DNA of 64,000 nt, from contig NZ_FMYQ01000022.1 of the NCBI RefSeq assembly GCF_900096975.1, forward strand, positions 1 to 64,000, given 5' to 3'. The stretch comes from Paraburkholderia lycopersici (GTDB lineage: Bacteria > Pseudomonadota > Gammaproteobacteria > Burkholderiales > Burkholderiaceae). Shown one piece after another: positions 18,390 through 27,630 of this stretch. Every line of letters begins with the position of its first letter. Within the stretch, counting starts at the first letter, position 1. A program made the translations under genes and the position numbers. The notes under the pieces were generated by a model that saw nothing but the letters and a program-made list of their open reading frames with translations, was not told the origin of the DNA and did not search any database.

Positions 18390-19580
18390 ATGATGGCCAG
18401 CGCCGACATATTGAAACGGTCCAATCGACCACAGGTTCCGTTCGTTTCTATCGTCACCCCGTTTCATAACGAGCGTGATGCGGTCAATCTGTTCTTCACG
18501 GAAATACGAGCGGTCATTTCCTCCCTTCAGGGGTTCCGTTTCGAGATCGTTTGCGTCAACGACGGCAGCGATGACGGCACGCTCGACCAGTTGCTCGCGG
18601 CTGCCGCCGACGATACACGCATTCGCGTACTTGATCTGACTCGTAATTTCGGAAAGGAAGCGGCGTTAACCGCCGGTCTCGACGACGCGCGAGGTGATGC
18701 CGTCATCGTCATTGATGCCGATCTGCAGGATCCGCCGGCGCTCATTCCCGAAATGATCCAATGCTGGCGGGATGGGGCGCCGGTCGTACTGGCGCATCGC
18801 GCCGACCGCAGTACCGATTCGTTCGCGAAACGCGTGACGGCCGGGTTCTTCTATCGCATGCACAATGCCGTGTCGAATGTGAAGATCCCGCCCAACGTCG
18901 GCGACTTCAGGTTGATGGACCGGCAAGTCGTCGAAGCGCTGCGGCGGCTGCCGGAGCGGCGTCGATTCATGAAAGGGCTCTTCGCGTGGGTAGGCTTTCC
19001 GGCCATAACGCTCCACTACGAAAGAGCTCAGCGCAGCGCGGGCCGTTCGAGCTTTTCGGGCTGGCGCTTGTGGAACTACGCGATAGAAGGCATTACGGGT
19101 TTCAGTACGGTTCCGCTGCGTGGCTGGACGTACGTCGGAGCATTGATTGCCCTGCTCACTTTTTGTTACGGCGCGTTCATGGTCGTGCGCACGTTGCTGT
19201 TCGGCAATCCCGTGCCCGGTTACGCATCGCTATTTTCGGCAGTCCTGTTCATAGGAGGAATCCAGCTTATCGGTATCGGCGTGATTGGCGAATACATCGG
19301 CCGGATTTATGACGAGTCGAAACAACGGCCAATTTACCTGGTTCGGAAACGCTATTGCGCAGCCGAAACGGTGAGCGATCCGCGTTTCGCCGAGAGCATA
19401 CGCGGATTCCGACGGCAAAAACGCGTCAGCCACACGGTTCGGCGAGAGGTTCGGAGCGTTCGTCAGCCGGCGCGGAAAGACGTTGCATCTGGGAATGCGA
19501 TGCCAGATGCCGCCGTACGATCGCAGTCAACATCAAGAGCATCGCGACGGGCGCCAGATGAAATGGCGAATGAAATATAG
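18390..19580 (+). CDS. GT2 glycosyltransferase, polyprenyl-phosphate sugar synthase type
   Basis: A 396-residue protein. The GT-A domain begins VSIVTPFHNERDAVNLFF and shows CVNDGSDDGT and IDADLQDPP (DxD-type) and the QWxxG-like FSGWRLWNYAIEG. Two C-terminal membrane helices (about residues 250-310) end at IGEYIGRIYDESKQRP. This is the GtrB/ArnC/dolichyl-phosphate-mannose synthase layout, making polyprenyl-phosphate sugars that GT87 proteins can use. The family normally ends near residue 325. Here a 70-residue Arg/Ser/Ala-rich tail follows, and its last 155 bases are antisense to the next gene. It starts two bases after the GT87 stop. Confidence 0.88.
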   Translation: MMASADILKRSNRPQVPFVSIVTPFHNERDAVNLFFTEIRAVISSLQGFRFEIVCVNDGSDDGTLDQLLAAAADDTRIRVLDLTRNFGKEAALTAGLDDARGDAVIVIDADLQDPPALIPEMIQCWRDGAPVVLAHRADRSTDSFAKRVTAGFFYRMHNAVSNVKIPPNVGDFRLMDRQVVEALRRLPERRRFMKGLFAWVGFPAITLHYERAQRSAGRSSFSGWRLWNYAIEGITGFSTVPLRGWTYVGALIALLTFCYGAFMVVRTLLFGNPVPGYASLFSAVLFIGGIQLIGIGVIGEYIGRIYDESKQRPIYLVRKRYCAAETVSDPRFAESIRGFRRQKRVSHTVRREVRSVRQPARKDVASGNAMPDAAVRSQSTSRASRRAPDEMANEI

Positions 19581-20685
19581 CGCCAGTCAATTCACACGCT
19601 GGCATCGACCAGGCTGCGCCGACTGCGAGCCGGTCCAGGCGCGTTAGCCTGGCCGCTGCCGCGTCGCGTATCAGAAGCGCCGCCGGAAAGCCGAGCCACG
19701 CGAGGTCGTAGCTCATCAAATAAGGTTGTACCAGCAGGCTGGCGACGAGCAAGGCCGCAGCCCTCAATTCGTACCGTGCATTCACAAGCCAAAGATAGGC
19801 TATCGCAAGTGCGGCTGGAATGGCGGCTAGTGCCTGGACTGTGTAGGCCACAACGACCGGCGCACCAAGGAGTCGCGCGGTGGCGAATAAGGTCGGCATC
19901 CCGAACCAATGATCCCGGCCATTCAGCAATGCGGCTTGTTTGAATTCGGAAAGACAGGAGAAAAATGACGACCATGCCTCGGTCCCCAGGATTGCGATAC
20001 TCGACAGCACGAATATCGAGCAAAAAACGCTGGCGGCGAGCAACATTTTCCAGCGGCGTCCGCAGATGAGCGCGAGCGGGAAGAGCACAGCCAGTTGCGG
20101 CTTGATTGCGAGTGCAGCGAGAAACGCCGCTGCGCAAACGGGAGTCGCCTCCATCAGCATAAGCGCCGCGGCCGCGGCGGCGGCGGTGAAAAGCGTATTC
20201 TGTCCCGCATAGATCGCCAATGGCATCCCGCCAAGAGCGGCGATCAAGATGGACTGACGCTGTGTTTTTTGCAGGCGGCGGCCCATGGATAGCGCAACAG
20301 CGAGATAAGCACCTATGCCGAGCGACAGGAACAGGAAGAGGCCGCCTGGATAGCTCAAATAGCCCAGTGGACGGATGACGAGCAGGAAAGTTGGCGGATA
20401 AGGGAGGGGATCATAGTGCGACGTGGCGCGCACCATGGCTTCCAGCGGTTGCATCCAGCGAGGCGAGAATACCGCTGCCGCGCCGTGCGCCAGTTCGACA
20501 CGGGCTGCGGCCCAAAAAATCCCGAAGTCAAGGCCAACGGTCAGTGCGTGAAAGCCGAAGATATACCGCGCGGCGAGGCTGAGCGCGAGAGGGATGAACT
20601 GCGCGCTGAGCAGGAAACTCGACACGAAAATCAGCAGTAAATGGGAAGCGGCGGCGCTTTTCGTGGGAGTCTGTTGGGCAGTCAT
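19426..20685 (-). CDS. GT87/DUF2029 polytopic membrane glycosyltransferase-like protein
   Basis: A 419-residue paralogue of the GT87-like gene at 17104, with matching blocks in the same order: an LDFGIFWAAARVELAHGAAA loop, PLPYPPTFLLVIRPLGYL, AIYAGQNTLFTAA and ALAIKPQLAVLFPLALICG. About ten membrane helices are evident. It is convergent with the GT2 gene, whose 3' end overlaps this gene by 155 bases. The three genes probably form one sugar-transfer unit (inference): the GT2 makes the lipid-linked sugar and the GT87 proteins transfer it. Confidence 0.82.
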   Translation of the reverse strand: MTAQQTPTKSAAASHLLLIFVSSFLLSAQFIPLALSLAARYIFGFHALTVGLDFGIFWAAARVELAHGAAAVFSPRWMQPLEAMVRATSHYDPLPYPPTFLLVIRPLGYLSYPGGLFLFLSLGIGAYLAVALSMGRRLQKTQRQSILIAALGGMPLAIYAGQNTLFTAAAAAAALMLMEATPVCAAAFLAALAIKPQLAVLFPLALICGRRWKMLLAASVFCSIFVLSSIAILGTEAWSSFFSCLSEFKQAALLNGRDHWFGMPTLFATARLLGAPVVVAYTVQALAAIPAALAIAYLWLVNARYELRAAALLVASLLVQPYLMSYDLAWLGFPAALLIRDAAAARLTRLDRLAVGAAWSMPACELTGAIFHSPFHLAPVAMLLMLTAIVRRHLASHSQMQRLSAPADERSEPLAEPCG

Positions 20686-21447
20686 GGTTATTGCGGAATG
20701 TTCTGGCGCTGTGCACAGGTCAGCGTCGGCAATGATTACCGTATCAGCCTTCCATTCGACAAGTCCACCGTCTCTGGTCTACATATACGAACACACTAAA
20801 ACGCAGCAGACGACAAAGAGCGTGGATGTCCAGATGTGCTGGCGACCGCTTGTCAGCGGCACAAGCCCCGAAAAATCGAAGCCTGGACAGACCGTTGGCC
20901 TGCTGGCGAAGCTCGCAAATGTTTGCGGCGGAAACGAGACCGTAATGGCAGGTTGGGAGTTGCCGAATCTGCAATGCTCCAGTTGAAAGCTGGCCAGGCG
21001 GCGGAAAGATGCGTGGCGGTAGCGATGCTGTCGATTATGACGAAGCGGATGTTCCTGGACATAGGGAAAACGCGACCGTTTACGAATTAGCCATTATCTC
21101 ATCGTTACGAGTTTTAGAGGATAAGATCATCCGCATACGGTGGTCCCCATTGGAGGATTCCGCCTCGCCGGCCAATCATTTCGAACACTGCCCAGCGCGA
21201 GCTTCACAAGCCGGGCAGGGGCCATCCGCGCCGCTACATCCTGGTGCCGGTGAAATTCAATGGTGCTAACCGATGCTCGTCAAAACCTGCGTTGATCGAC
21301 GATTTTTTCCCACGCGCGGAAAGGTATCCCTGAACGGGAAAATTTGTCGAATCCGTTTCGAGATCATGGTGTGCCACTTCCACTTCGGTGTCGGCCGGCG
21401 GAGTCGATTCTCAGGTAATGCGCCGCAGATGCTGGGCGCCGCGCAGG
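20686..21447. other. Gene-free region of about 760 bases
   Basis: No family-like reading was found on either strand; short open frames here lack recognisable motifs and ribosome-binding sites. Nothing repeat-like or RNA-gene-like stood out. It separates the pilus/glycosylation block from the pirin genes and may be decayed coding sequence. Confidence 0.4.
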
Positions 21448-22170
21448 TTAGCCGCGGATGGTTTTGTCGAGCGGACGCAGATCGAACAGCAGGACTTCCG
21501 CGTTCTCGCCTTCGGCGAATTCGAGAGCCGATTCTGCGCGAATGCGCGCCCCGTCACCTTCGACGAGACGCGTGCCGTTCAGCTTCACCGAACCCGACGC
21601 GACGTGCACGTAGGCATAGCGGTCGTTTGCCAGCGGGTATGTCGCGCGCTCCTCTCCATCGAGCAGTCCGGCGAAGATGCGCGCGTCCTGCTTGATGACG
21701 AGCGAATCCGCGAAGCCGTCCGGCGAGGCGATGAGCCGAAGGCGCCCGCGCTTCTCCGCAGCCGGAATGCTCCGTTGCTGGTACAGCGGCTTGCCGCCTT
21801 GTTCGTCGGGCACTATCCAGATCTGGAGGAAATGCACGCGCTCGCGATTCGAATGATTGAATTCGCTATGCGTGACACCGGAGCCGGCGCTCATGAGTTG
21901 CACGTCGCCGGGCACGATGACCGAACCCGTGCCCATCGAGTCGCGATGCTCCAGCGCGCCCTCGAGAACGTACGAGAGAATCTCCATGTCGCGGTGCGGA
22001 TGGGTGCCGAAGCCCTGGGATGGCGCAACCCGGTCGTCGTTGATGACGAGCAGATCGGAGTAGCCGGGCTGCTTCGGGTCATAGTAGCTTGCGAAGGAAA
22101 AGCTGTGACGGGAACTGAGCCATCCGTGCTCGGCACGGCCGCGTTCATTGGCTGCTCGTACTTGAATCAT
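21448..22170 (-). CDS. Pirin family protein (YhaK/YhhW-like)
   Basis: A 240-residue bicupin. The metal-site block GFGTHPHRDMEILSYVLEGA with the downstream SAGSGVTHSEFN gives the His/His/His/Glu set of bacterial pirins, some of which have quercetin 2,3-dioxygenase activity in vitro. The C-terminal domain is the short YhaK-type cupin. AAGGAG lies six bases before ATG 22170; the adjacent ATG at 22173 is only three bases from it. The in-vivo substrate of such pirins is generally unknown. Confidence 0.88.
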   Translation of the reverse strand: MIQVRAANERGRAEHGWLSSRHSFSFASYYDPKQPGYSDLLVINDDRVAPSQGFGTHPHRDMEILSYVLEGALEHRDSMGTGSVIVPGDVQLMSAGSGVTHSEFNHSNRERVHFLQIWIVPDEQGGKPLYQQRSIPAAEKRGRLRLIASPDGFADSLVIKQDARIFAGLLDGEERATYPLANDRYAYVHVASGSVKLNGTRLVEGDGARIRAESALEFAEGENAEVLLFDLRPLDKTIRG

Positions 22171-22683
22171 CATGTACTCCTTGAGCGATGCTGTTACGAA
22201 GTCGGCTGAAAGTAACGTGGATGCTTCACGGGAACAAGCCGCTCTGCGGGTACTCTCAGTCGCGATTTTGTTGACGCAACGAATCAAGCCTTTCGTGCGC
22301 GTCGCCTCGAACAATCACGCCCGCGCGACGCCTGCGAAATGGCTATTCGTCAACTAAAACGCGACACAAAGTAACGCTGGACGCGATTGACTCCCTATCG
22401 TGTTCGCGTAAGCTTTGCGCGTATCGCTCGCTGTCGCCGGCTTGCACGCGAAACGGCGCAGGCGGTGCACGATGACGCGGGCACCGCTGTATGAGTCCGT
22501 CTCAGAAAGTCCTCAGTGCAATACCGAAGTCAAGGTTCGACTCTCCCGAGTCGTGAGCATCACCCACACGATGTTGATGGTGAAACGGGTGCGCCGCGCA
22601 TGGCGTTGCGCACGTCATTGCGGCGCGCCGGACTGCGGTGCAAATCGACCTTTCAGGTCGCCATGTAAACCTGGAGATTCCAA
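22171..22683. other. Intergenic region between pirin and wrbA
   Basis: A divergent intergenic region of about 510 bases that must hold the promoters of the pirin gene (minus) and wrbA (plus). No coding signal, strong palindrome or RNA gene was recognised. Confidence 0.4.
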
Positions 22684-23286
22684 ATGGCAAAAATTCTGGT
22701 GCTGTATTACTCGTCGTACGGCCACATCGAAACGATGGCGAACGCCATTGCCGAAGGTGCGAAATCGGTCGCCGGTGCGACCGTGACGCTCAAGCGTGTG
22801 CCCGAGACGATTCCCGCCGAGCAGGCGAAGGCGGCCGGCATCAAGCTGGACCAGGCAGCGCCCGTTGCTACGGTCGACGAACTCGCTGATTACGACGCCA
22901 TCCTCTTTGGCACGCCGACCCGCTTCGGCAACATGGCGGCGCAAATGCGCAACTTCCTCGACCAGACTGGCGGCCTGTGGATGAAGGGCGCGCTGGTCGG
23001 CAAGATCGGCAGCGTGTTCGTGTCCACCGGCACGCAGCACGGCGGCCAGGAAACGACCATTGCGTCGTTCCATACGACGCTCCTGCACCACGGCATGGTC
23101 GTGGTCGGTGTGCCGTACGCATGCGCCGGCCTCACGAAGATGGACGAAATCACCGGCGGCACGCCGTACGGCGCGACGACGCTGGCCGGCGCGGACGGCA
23201 GCCGTCAGCCGAGCGCGAACGAACTGGAGATCGCGCGCTACCAGGGCAAGCACGTCGCCGAGCTGGCATCGAAGCTCGCCTCCTGA
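22684..23286 (+). CDS. wrbA: NAD(P)H:quinone oxidoreductase WrbA
   Basis: A 200-residue flavodoxin-fold enzyme. The FMN phosphate loop is YYSSYGHIETMA (residues 8-19). GTPTRFGNMAAQMRNFLDQTGGLW and STGTQHGGQETT give the flavin-facing loops and the active-site histidine region. WrbA reduces quinones by two electrons and limits semiquinone stress. Length matches the family exactly. It is a single-gene unit followed by a strong terminator, and its neighbours on both sides are pirins. Confidence 0.96.
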   Translation: MAKILVLYYSSYGHIETMANAIAEGAKSVAGATVTLKRVPETIPAEQAKAAGIKLDQAAPVATVDELADYDAILFGTPTRFGNMAAQMRNFLDQTGGLWMKGALVGKIGSVFVSTGTQHGGQETTIASFHTTLLHHGMVVVGVPYACAGLTKMDEITGGTPYGATTLAGADGSRQPSANELEIARYQGKHVAELASKLAS

Positions 23287-23355
23287 CAGGCCGCGCAGGG
23301 CGCTAGAACGAGGACGCACCGGCGAGGCCGGACCTCGCCGGGCAAGCGCTATGGA

Positions 23356-23381
23356 GGGGCAAGCAGCGCTTGCCCCTTTTT
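23356..23381 (+). terminator. Rho-independent terminator of wrbA
   Basis: A perfect 9-bp stem, GGGGCAAGC / GCTTGCCCC, with a three-base AGC loop and a run of five T, about 70 bases after the wrbA stop. It lacks a T run on the minus strand, so it serves wrbA only. Confidence 0.9.
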
Positions 23382-23463
23382 CATGCCGAACGCCGGGTTC
23401 CGGTTCCCGCACCTGTAGGCATCAGACACCGGAAGCCGGGCACCGACTTCGGAGAAATCGGCT

Positions 23464-24345
23464 TTATCGCGGTTCCCGAACGGGTAGAGGCGTCCACTCC
23501 GTTTCGTCCGGGACTTTCGGGAAGGTTTGCCCGGTCCATGCCTTCTTTGCGGCCTCGATCTTTTCCTGCGAACTCGACACGAAATTCCATTCGATGTATC
23601 GCAAGCCAGGCAGGTGCGCACCGCCGAGCAGCATCGCGCGCGCGCCGCGCGCGCTCTCCAGCTTGACCTCGGCGCCGGGCGTCAGCACGGCCATCGTCGA
23701 AACCTGCAACGCTTCTCCATCGATTGTCAGATCGCCGTCGACAAGGTAGACCGCGCGCTCCTCGTGTTCGTCGTCGACGCCGAGCGCGCCGCCCGCATCG
23801 AATTCGGCCGCGGCGAACAGGGTCGGCGAGAATGTTTCGACCGGCGACGTCATCCCGAAGGCGGTTCCGACCAGCACACGCACGCGCACGCCATCTCGCT
23901 CAAAAGCGGGCAGCGTCGCCGCCGGATGATGCGAAAACGACGGCTCGGCGTCTTCGTGCTCGACCGGGAGCGCAACCCACGTCTGGATGCCGTTGACGAC
24001 ATGACCGCTGGCGCGCGCAGCATCGGGCGTGCGTTCCGAATGCGCGATTCCCGTGCCTGCGGTCATCCAGTTGATGTCGCCCGGCAGGATGTCCCGCAGG
24101 GAACCGAGGCTGTCACGATGCGTGATCGCGCCTTCGAAGAGGTACGTCACCGTTGCGAGCCCGATGTGAGGATGGGGTTTGACATCGAGGCCTTTACCGG
24201 GGGCGAAGGTAGCGGGGCCCATGTGGTCGAAGAAGATGAATGGCCCGACAAGGCGTGCAGCGCGTTGCGGAAGGATGCGGCGAACGATGAGATTGCCGAT
24301 GTCGCTCCCGCGCGGCGACAGGATGACCTTGATGGTGTCGGACAT
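23464..24345 (-). CDS. Pirin family protein (long form)
   Basis: A 293-residue bicupin of the longer pirin subgroup. IFFDHMGPATFAPG and VKPHPHIGLATVTYLFEG are followed by INWMTAGTGIAHSERT; together they carry the iron ligands. It shares its fold but little detailed sequence with the shorter pirin at 21448, so the two are not a recent duplication. It is convergent with wrbA. Pirins are linked to redox sensing or quercetinase activity; the specific role here is unknown. Confidence 0.9.
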   Translation of the reverse strand: MSDTIKVILSPRGSDIGNLIVRRILPQRAARLVGPFIFFDHMGPATFAPGKGLDVKPHPHIGLATVTYLFEGAITHRDSLGSLRDILPGDINWMTAGTGIAHSERTPDAARASGHVVNGIQTWVALPVEHEDAEPSFSHHPAATLPAFERDGVRVRVLVGTAFGMTSPVETFSPTLFAAAEFDAGGALGVDDEHEERAVYLVDGDLTIDGEALQVSTMAVLTPGAEVKLESARGARAMLLGGAHLPGLRYIEWNFVSSSQEKIEAAKKAWTGQTFPKVPDETEWTPLPVREPR

Positions 24346-24860
24346 GATGCGCTGATGCTCCTTGCACGGGTTATGTTGGGCGCGCTGTCCGCCGTCCCGG
24401 CATCATGCCCTTACAGGCGGTGAACCGGCGACGCGTCACCGGCCGCTTCACCTGGCATTGTCGCCATGTTTGGCAACGAGCGCAAAGCTCGCAAATGGCT
24501 TCCGGCGAGTGGACCGCCGCTGCGCATCTCTCGTGTCTACGAGGGATTCCCCCGGGGACGTCGCCAGATATGCGATTGTCTTGGCTTTCCTGCCGCGCAG
24601 CGCTTTCCGGCACATGCTCGTTACGCGTCGGCGGCGATTATTCGCGTTTCGCGAATGACGCGTTCGCGCGTTCGCCGATACCGGAGTGGCGGACCTTGCA
24701 ACTATCTTTGTAGCGTCGGCCCGGCGAGTTCGACATGCCGCGCACCGAATAGCAGGCCGACCATCCTTCGCGACCGAGGTCGCATACAAAGACATTGGCG
24801 TTGGGCCGTGCGTTGCCGCTTCCGGCACGCGCAGGCGAGCCCGCGTCCACGGAGACGGAA
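24346..24860. other. Divergent intergenic region, pirin / MFS
   Basis: About 515 bases between the pirin start and the MFS start. No coding sequence with family features was recognised; it presumably carries both promoters. Confidence 0.4.
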
Positions 24861-26114
24861 ATGAATGCAAACGAGTGGGACACCTCCTACGAATGGAAAG
24901 CGGTGACGCTGCTGGCGCTTGGCTTCGGCCTCGTGGGCCTCGACCGCTGGCTGATCGCGCCGCTTTTTCCATCCATCATGAAAGACCTGAACCTGAGCGC
25001 ACAGGACGTCGGAAACTGCATTGGCGTGCTCGGCCTTTCGTGGGGCGTCTTTGCCGCGCTGATGGGCGGCATCTCGGACAAGGTCGGGCGCCGGAAGGTG
25101 CTCATCCCCGCCATCGTCGCTTTCTCGCTCCTCTCCGGTTTTTCGGGACTCGCGGGCGGGCTCTTCAGCCTGATCGCCATCCGCGGTCTCATGGGCGTAG
25201 CCGAAGGCTCCTTCTGTCCCACGAGCTTCGCGGCTACGGCAGACGCCTCGCATCCGCGCCGGCGCGGCCTGAACCTCGGGCTTCAGCAAAGCGGCTTCGC
25301 GCTGTTCGGGCTCGCGCTTTCGCCGATCATCGCCACGCAGTTGCTCAGCTTCGTCACGTGGCGGTGGGTGTTCGGGCTCGTTGCCGTTCCCGGGCTGATA
25401 CTCGGCCTGGTCATGCTGCATGTCATTCGCGAGCCGCGGGTCGCGCCGAAAGTCGCCACGGAGCACACCCCGGCGTCGCTCGGCCGCGTGCTGAAGAGCC
25501 GGAACATCGTCGTCGCGATGGGTGCGCTGTGCTGCGCGATGACCGGCGTGTTCGTGCTCGGCGCGCTGCTCCCGCTGTATCTCACGGGCTACCTGTCGCT
25601 GGACACTCAAAAGATGGGCCTTGTCGTCTCTGCAATCGGGTTTGGCGGGTTTCTCGGGCAGTTTGGCTTGCCGGGGCTGTCCGACCTCGTCGGGCGCCGC
25701 GTAGCGAGCATCGCGGGCTTTGCGGGCACCGCGGTGTTGCTCTACGTTTTTCGCGGTCTCGGGCCGCAGCCGCTCGCGCTGTTCGCGGTTCTGTTCGTCG
25801 CCTCGTTCTTCACGCTCGGGCTCGTCTCGTTGCTCTCCGGCCCCGTTGCGACCGAGGCGGCTCCCGTGGGACTCGTGTCGACTTCCATTGGCGTGGTGGT
25901 GGGCGCGGGCGAGATTTTCGGCGGCGGCATCGCGCCGGCCCTCGGCGGCTACGTCGCCACGCACTTCGGGATTCAGAACATTCTCTGGCTGCCGATGATC
26001 GCCGTGATGCTGGGCATCGTCGTCAGCATGCTGCTAAGGGAGACCGCACCGGCCGTCCTGCTGCGCCGTCGGCCCGTGCACGCCGAACTGGCGGCAGGCG
26101 AGCAGCCGCGGTAA
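24861..26114 (+). CDS. MFS transporter
   Basis: A 417-residue, 12-helix major facilitator. Between helices 2 and 3 lies GGISDKVGRRKVLIP, the canonical MFS A-motif (GxxxDrxGRR), repeated in weaker form as GLSDLVGRR in the second half. The short N-terminus before the first helix and the general sequence suggest an organic-anion or aromatic-acid type carrier, but the substrate cannot be named. GGAG seven bases before ATG 24861 supports the start over in-frame upstream codons. It is a single gene. Confidence 0.85.
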   Translation: MNANEWDTSYEWKAVTLLALGFGLVGLDRWLIAPLFPSIMKDLNLSAQDVGNCIGVLGLSWGVFAALMGGISDKVGRRKVLIPAIVAFSLLSGFSGLAGGLFSLIAIRGLMGVAEGSFCPTSFAATADASHPRRRGLNLGLQQSGFALFGLALSPIIATQLLSFVTWRWVFGLVAVPGLILGLVMLHVIREPRVAPKVATEHTPASLGRVLKSRNIVVAMGALCCAMTGVFVLGALLPLYLTGYLSLDTQKMGLVVSAIGFGGFLGQFGLPGLSDLVGRRVASIAGFAGTAVLLYVFRGLGPQPLALFAVLFVASFFTLGLVSLLSGPVATEAAPVGLVSTSIGVVVGAGEIFGGGIAPALGGYVATHFGIQNILWLPMIAVMLGIVVSMLLRETAPAVLLRRRPVHAELAAGEQPR

Positions 26115-26162
26115 GGCGGTCGGGTTCGCGCCGGGGGGCCGCGAGCCCAACCGGCCGCGGAA

Positions 26163-26450
26163 CTAGTCGCGGTTATCGACCCGTTTGTTGAAGGCATGGA
26201 TGCTCACGCTTTGCCACAGCCCGATCTTCGCGAACGGGTCCCGCTCGTTGAATGCGACGACGTCGTCCTTGCTATCGGCCTCGACCAGGAAGAACGAGCC
26301 GATCATCGTTTCTCCGTCGTCGTCGAGCAAGGGCCCCGAAATGAGCGTTTTGATGCTGGCGCCGGATAAGTACGCCTTATGGTCCGCATAGTGGGCGAGC
26401 CGCGTGTGAGCATGGCCAGTTTTGTCGAACGCGTGAATGACGTAGAACAT
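26163..26450 (-). CDS. YciI-like protein (YCII domain)
   Basis: A 95-residue ferredoxin-like alpha/beta protein: MFYVIHAFDKTGHAHTRLAHYADHKAYL, then LISGPLLDDDGETMIGSFFLVEADS and FNERDPFAKIGLWQSV. The His-Asp-type pair (near R17/H20 and D48-D50) is characteristic of YCII domains, which may act as small hydrolases or accessory subunits. The start at 26450 is supported by GAGG seven bases upstream. It is convergent with the MFS gene and divergent from the chimeric regulator. Confidence 0.85.
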   Translation of the reverse strand: MFYVIHAFDKTGHAHTRLAHYADHKAYLSGASIKTLISGPLLDDDGETMIGSFFLVEADSKDDVVAFNERDPFAKIGLWQSVSIHAFNKRVDNRD

Positions 26451-26666
26451 GAGCGTCCTCGCAGGAAGTGCCGTATCGGGAGCAGGGTGCTGTTGCCCAG
26501 CGTCGGGGCACGCGAGGTAATCCGCAAGCAAACGTTCTTTGGCGATCGTATGGCGGTCGCATGCGGGATTGACATCGATCCGGTGACAGAGAGACGCCCC
26601 CGGTATGACGCAGCGAGTCGCCGGCTCCCTATACACTGGCGCTTTCGCTGACGACAAAGGCGCGGT

Positions 26667-27227
26667 ATGGACCGGTTTCTGAGCATCGAGGCATTCGTGA
26701 GGGTCGCGGAGGCGAGCAGCTTCGCCGAAGCGGCCAGGCAGCTTGGTGTGACCAGTTCGGTGGTGACGAACCGCATTCAGCAACTGGAGAAATTTGTCAA
26801 TGCTCCCCTGTTTCATCGCAGCACGCGCCATGTCCGGTTATCCGAAGTCGGGGAGGCGTTCTATCGCGAATGCGCGGACGTGGTTGGCCGCGTCAACGAA
26901 CTGACCGACCAGATGCGCGAGCTTCGGGCCACCCCGACGGGGCGCCTGCGCGTCCAGATGCTCCCCGGGGAAGACCTTGCGCTCGACAGGCTCATGGACG
27001 AATACAGGGTGCGCGTCAGCAACAACGAAAGAGCGCATCGCGAAGGCGTCGAGCAGGTGAACGCCCGGGCGCGGCAGTTGCAGCTGGAACTCGACATGGT
27101 GAGCGTGTCGCGCCAGGAACTGCTGAAGCTCAAGGAGGCCGGTCGTATCGACGATTCCGTCCTCCACCGTATCGAAGCCGAGCTCGATTTCGAGGAGTTG
27201 AGGCTGCTGCGCCTTCTTGAGCCATAG
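26667..27227 (+). CDS. Chimeric gene: LysR DNA-binding domain joined to a Na+/H+ antiporter-like C-terminal tail
   Basis: A 186-residue protein. Residues 1-98 are a normal LysR HTH and linker helix (FVRVAEASSFAEAARQLGVT, then ATPTGRLRVQM), the point where the effector domain should begin. From about residue 99 the sequence turns into a charged helical region, ending in ELLKLKEAGRIDDSVLHRIE and then AELDFEELRLLRLL. This resembles the cytoplasmic C-terminal tail of CPA1 Na+/H+ antiporters (typical pattern: LRxxGxIxDxVLRRIExELDLEE). The join is in frame. No effector domain and no membrane helices remain. The fusion probably arose by a deletion; function is uncertain. LysR part seen directly, antiporter match is by eye. 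Confidence 0.75.
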   Translation: MDRFLSIEAFVRVAEASSFAEAARQLGVTSSVVTNRIQQLEKFVNAPLFHRSTRHVRLSEVGEAFYRECADVVGRVNELTDQMRELRATPTGRLRVQMLPGEDLALDRLMDEYRVRVSNNERAHREGVEQVNARARQLQLELDMVSVSRQELLKLKEAGRIDDSVLHRIEAELDFEELRLLRLLEP

Positions 27228-27630
27228 CGCCGCCAGTTGCACCGGGAAGTGAAAACGGGTTTGTCAGGCTCTCGCAAGAGAGCGATCCAGCGGCTTGAGC
27301 TTTTTTATGCGCTTGAGTTTTCATGATAAATAAGTCCATTACGATAAGAAAACTTATCTCAATGGATGTATTAAATCTTGATTTCTCGAAAAGCTTTAAG
27401 CTCCGGTAACGCTGGTAATTCTAAGGCAACCTTGCAACGAAAACGGACGATTCAGGCTTGCCTGCTGGCCTTGCGGTAGACGTTTTGCGACATACACCGG
27501 TAGAGCCAACTTTGCGGTCGTGAAAGCAGCCGGCCACTGCGGCTGGCAGGCGAGGGCAGCGTTGCCTTGCGTGGCATCGCAGGCCTCACGCCGTTACCGG
27601 TAGTACGTGTTGCGAACCTCGGCTCCCCGG
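27228..27630. other. Intergenic region of about 400 bases
   Basis: No coding sequence recognised. A small perfect hairpin, GCTCTC-GCAA-GAGAGC, lies at 27268-27283, but the nearest T run is about 17 bases further on, so it is not a convincing terminator. Confidence 0.4.

Noticed and set aside
20853..21062. Small minus-strand open frames in the 20.7-21.4 kb gap as genes
   Set aside because: No family motif, no ribosome site and no context; left as a gene-free region.
27268..27283. Hairpin GCTCTC-GCAA-GAGAGC as a terminator of the chimeric gene
   Set aside because: The nearest T run is about 17 bases beyond the stem, so it does not meet the usual rho-independent layout.
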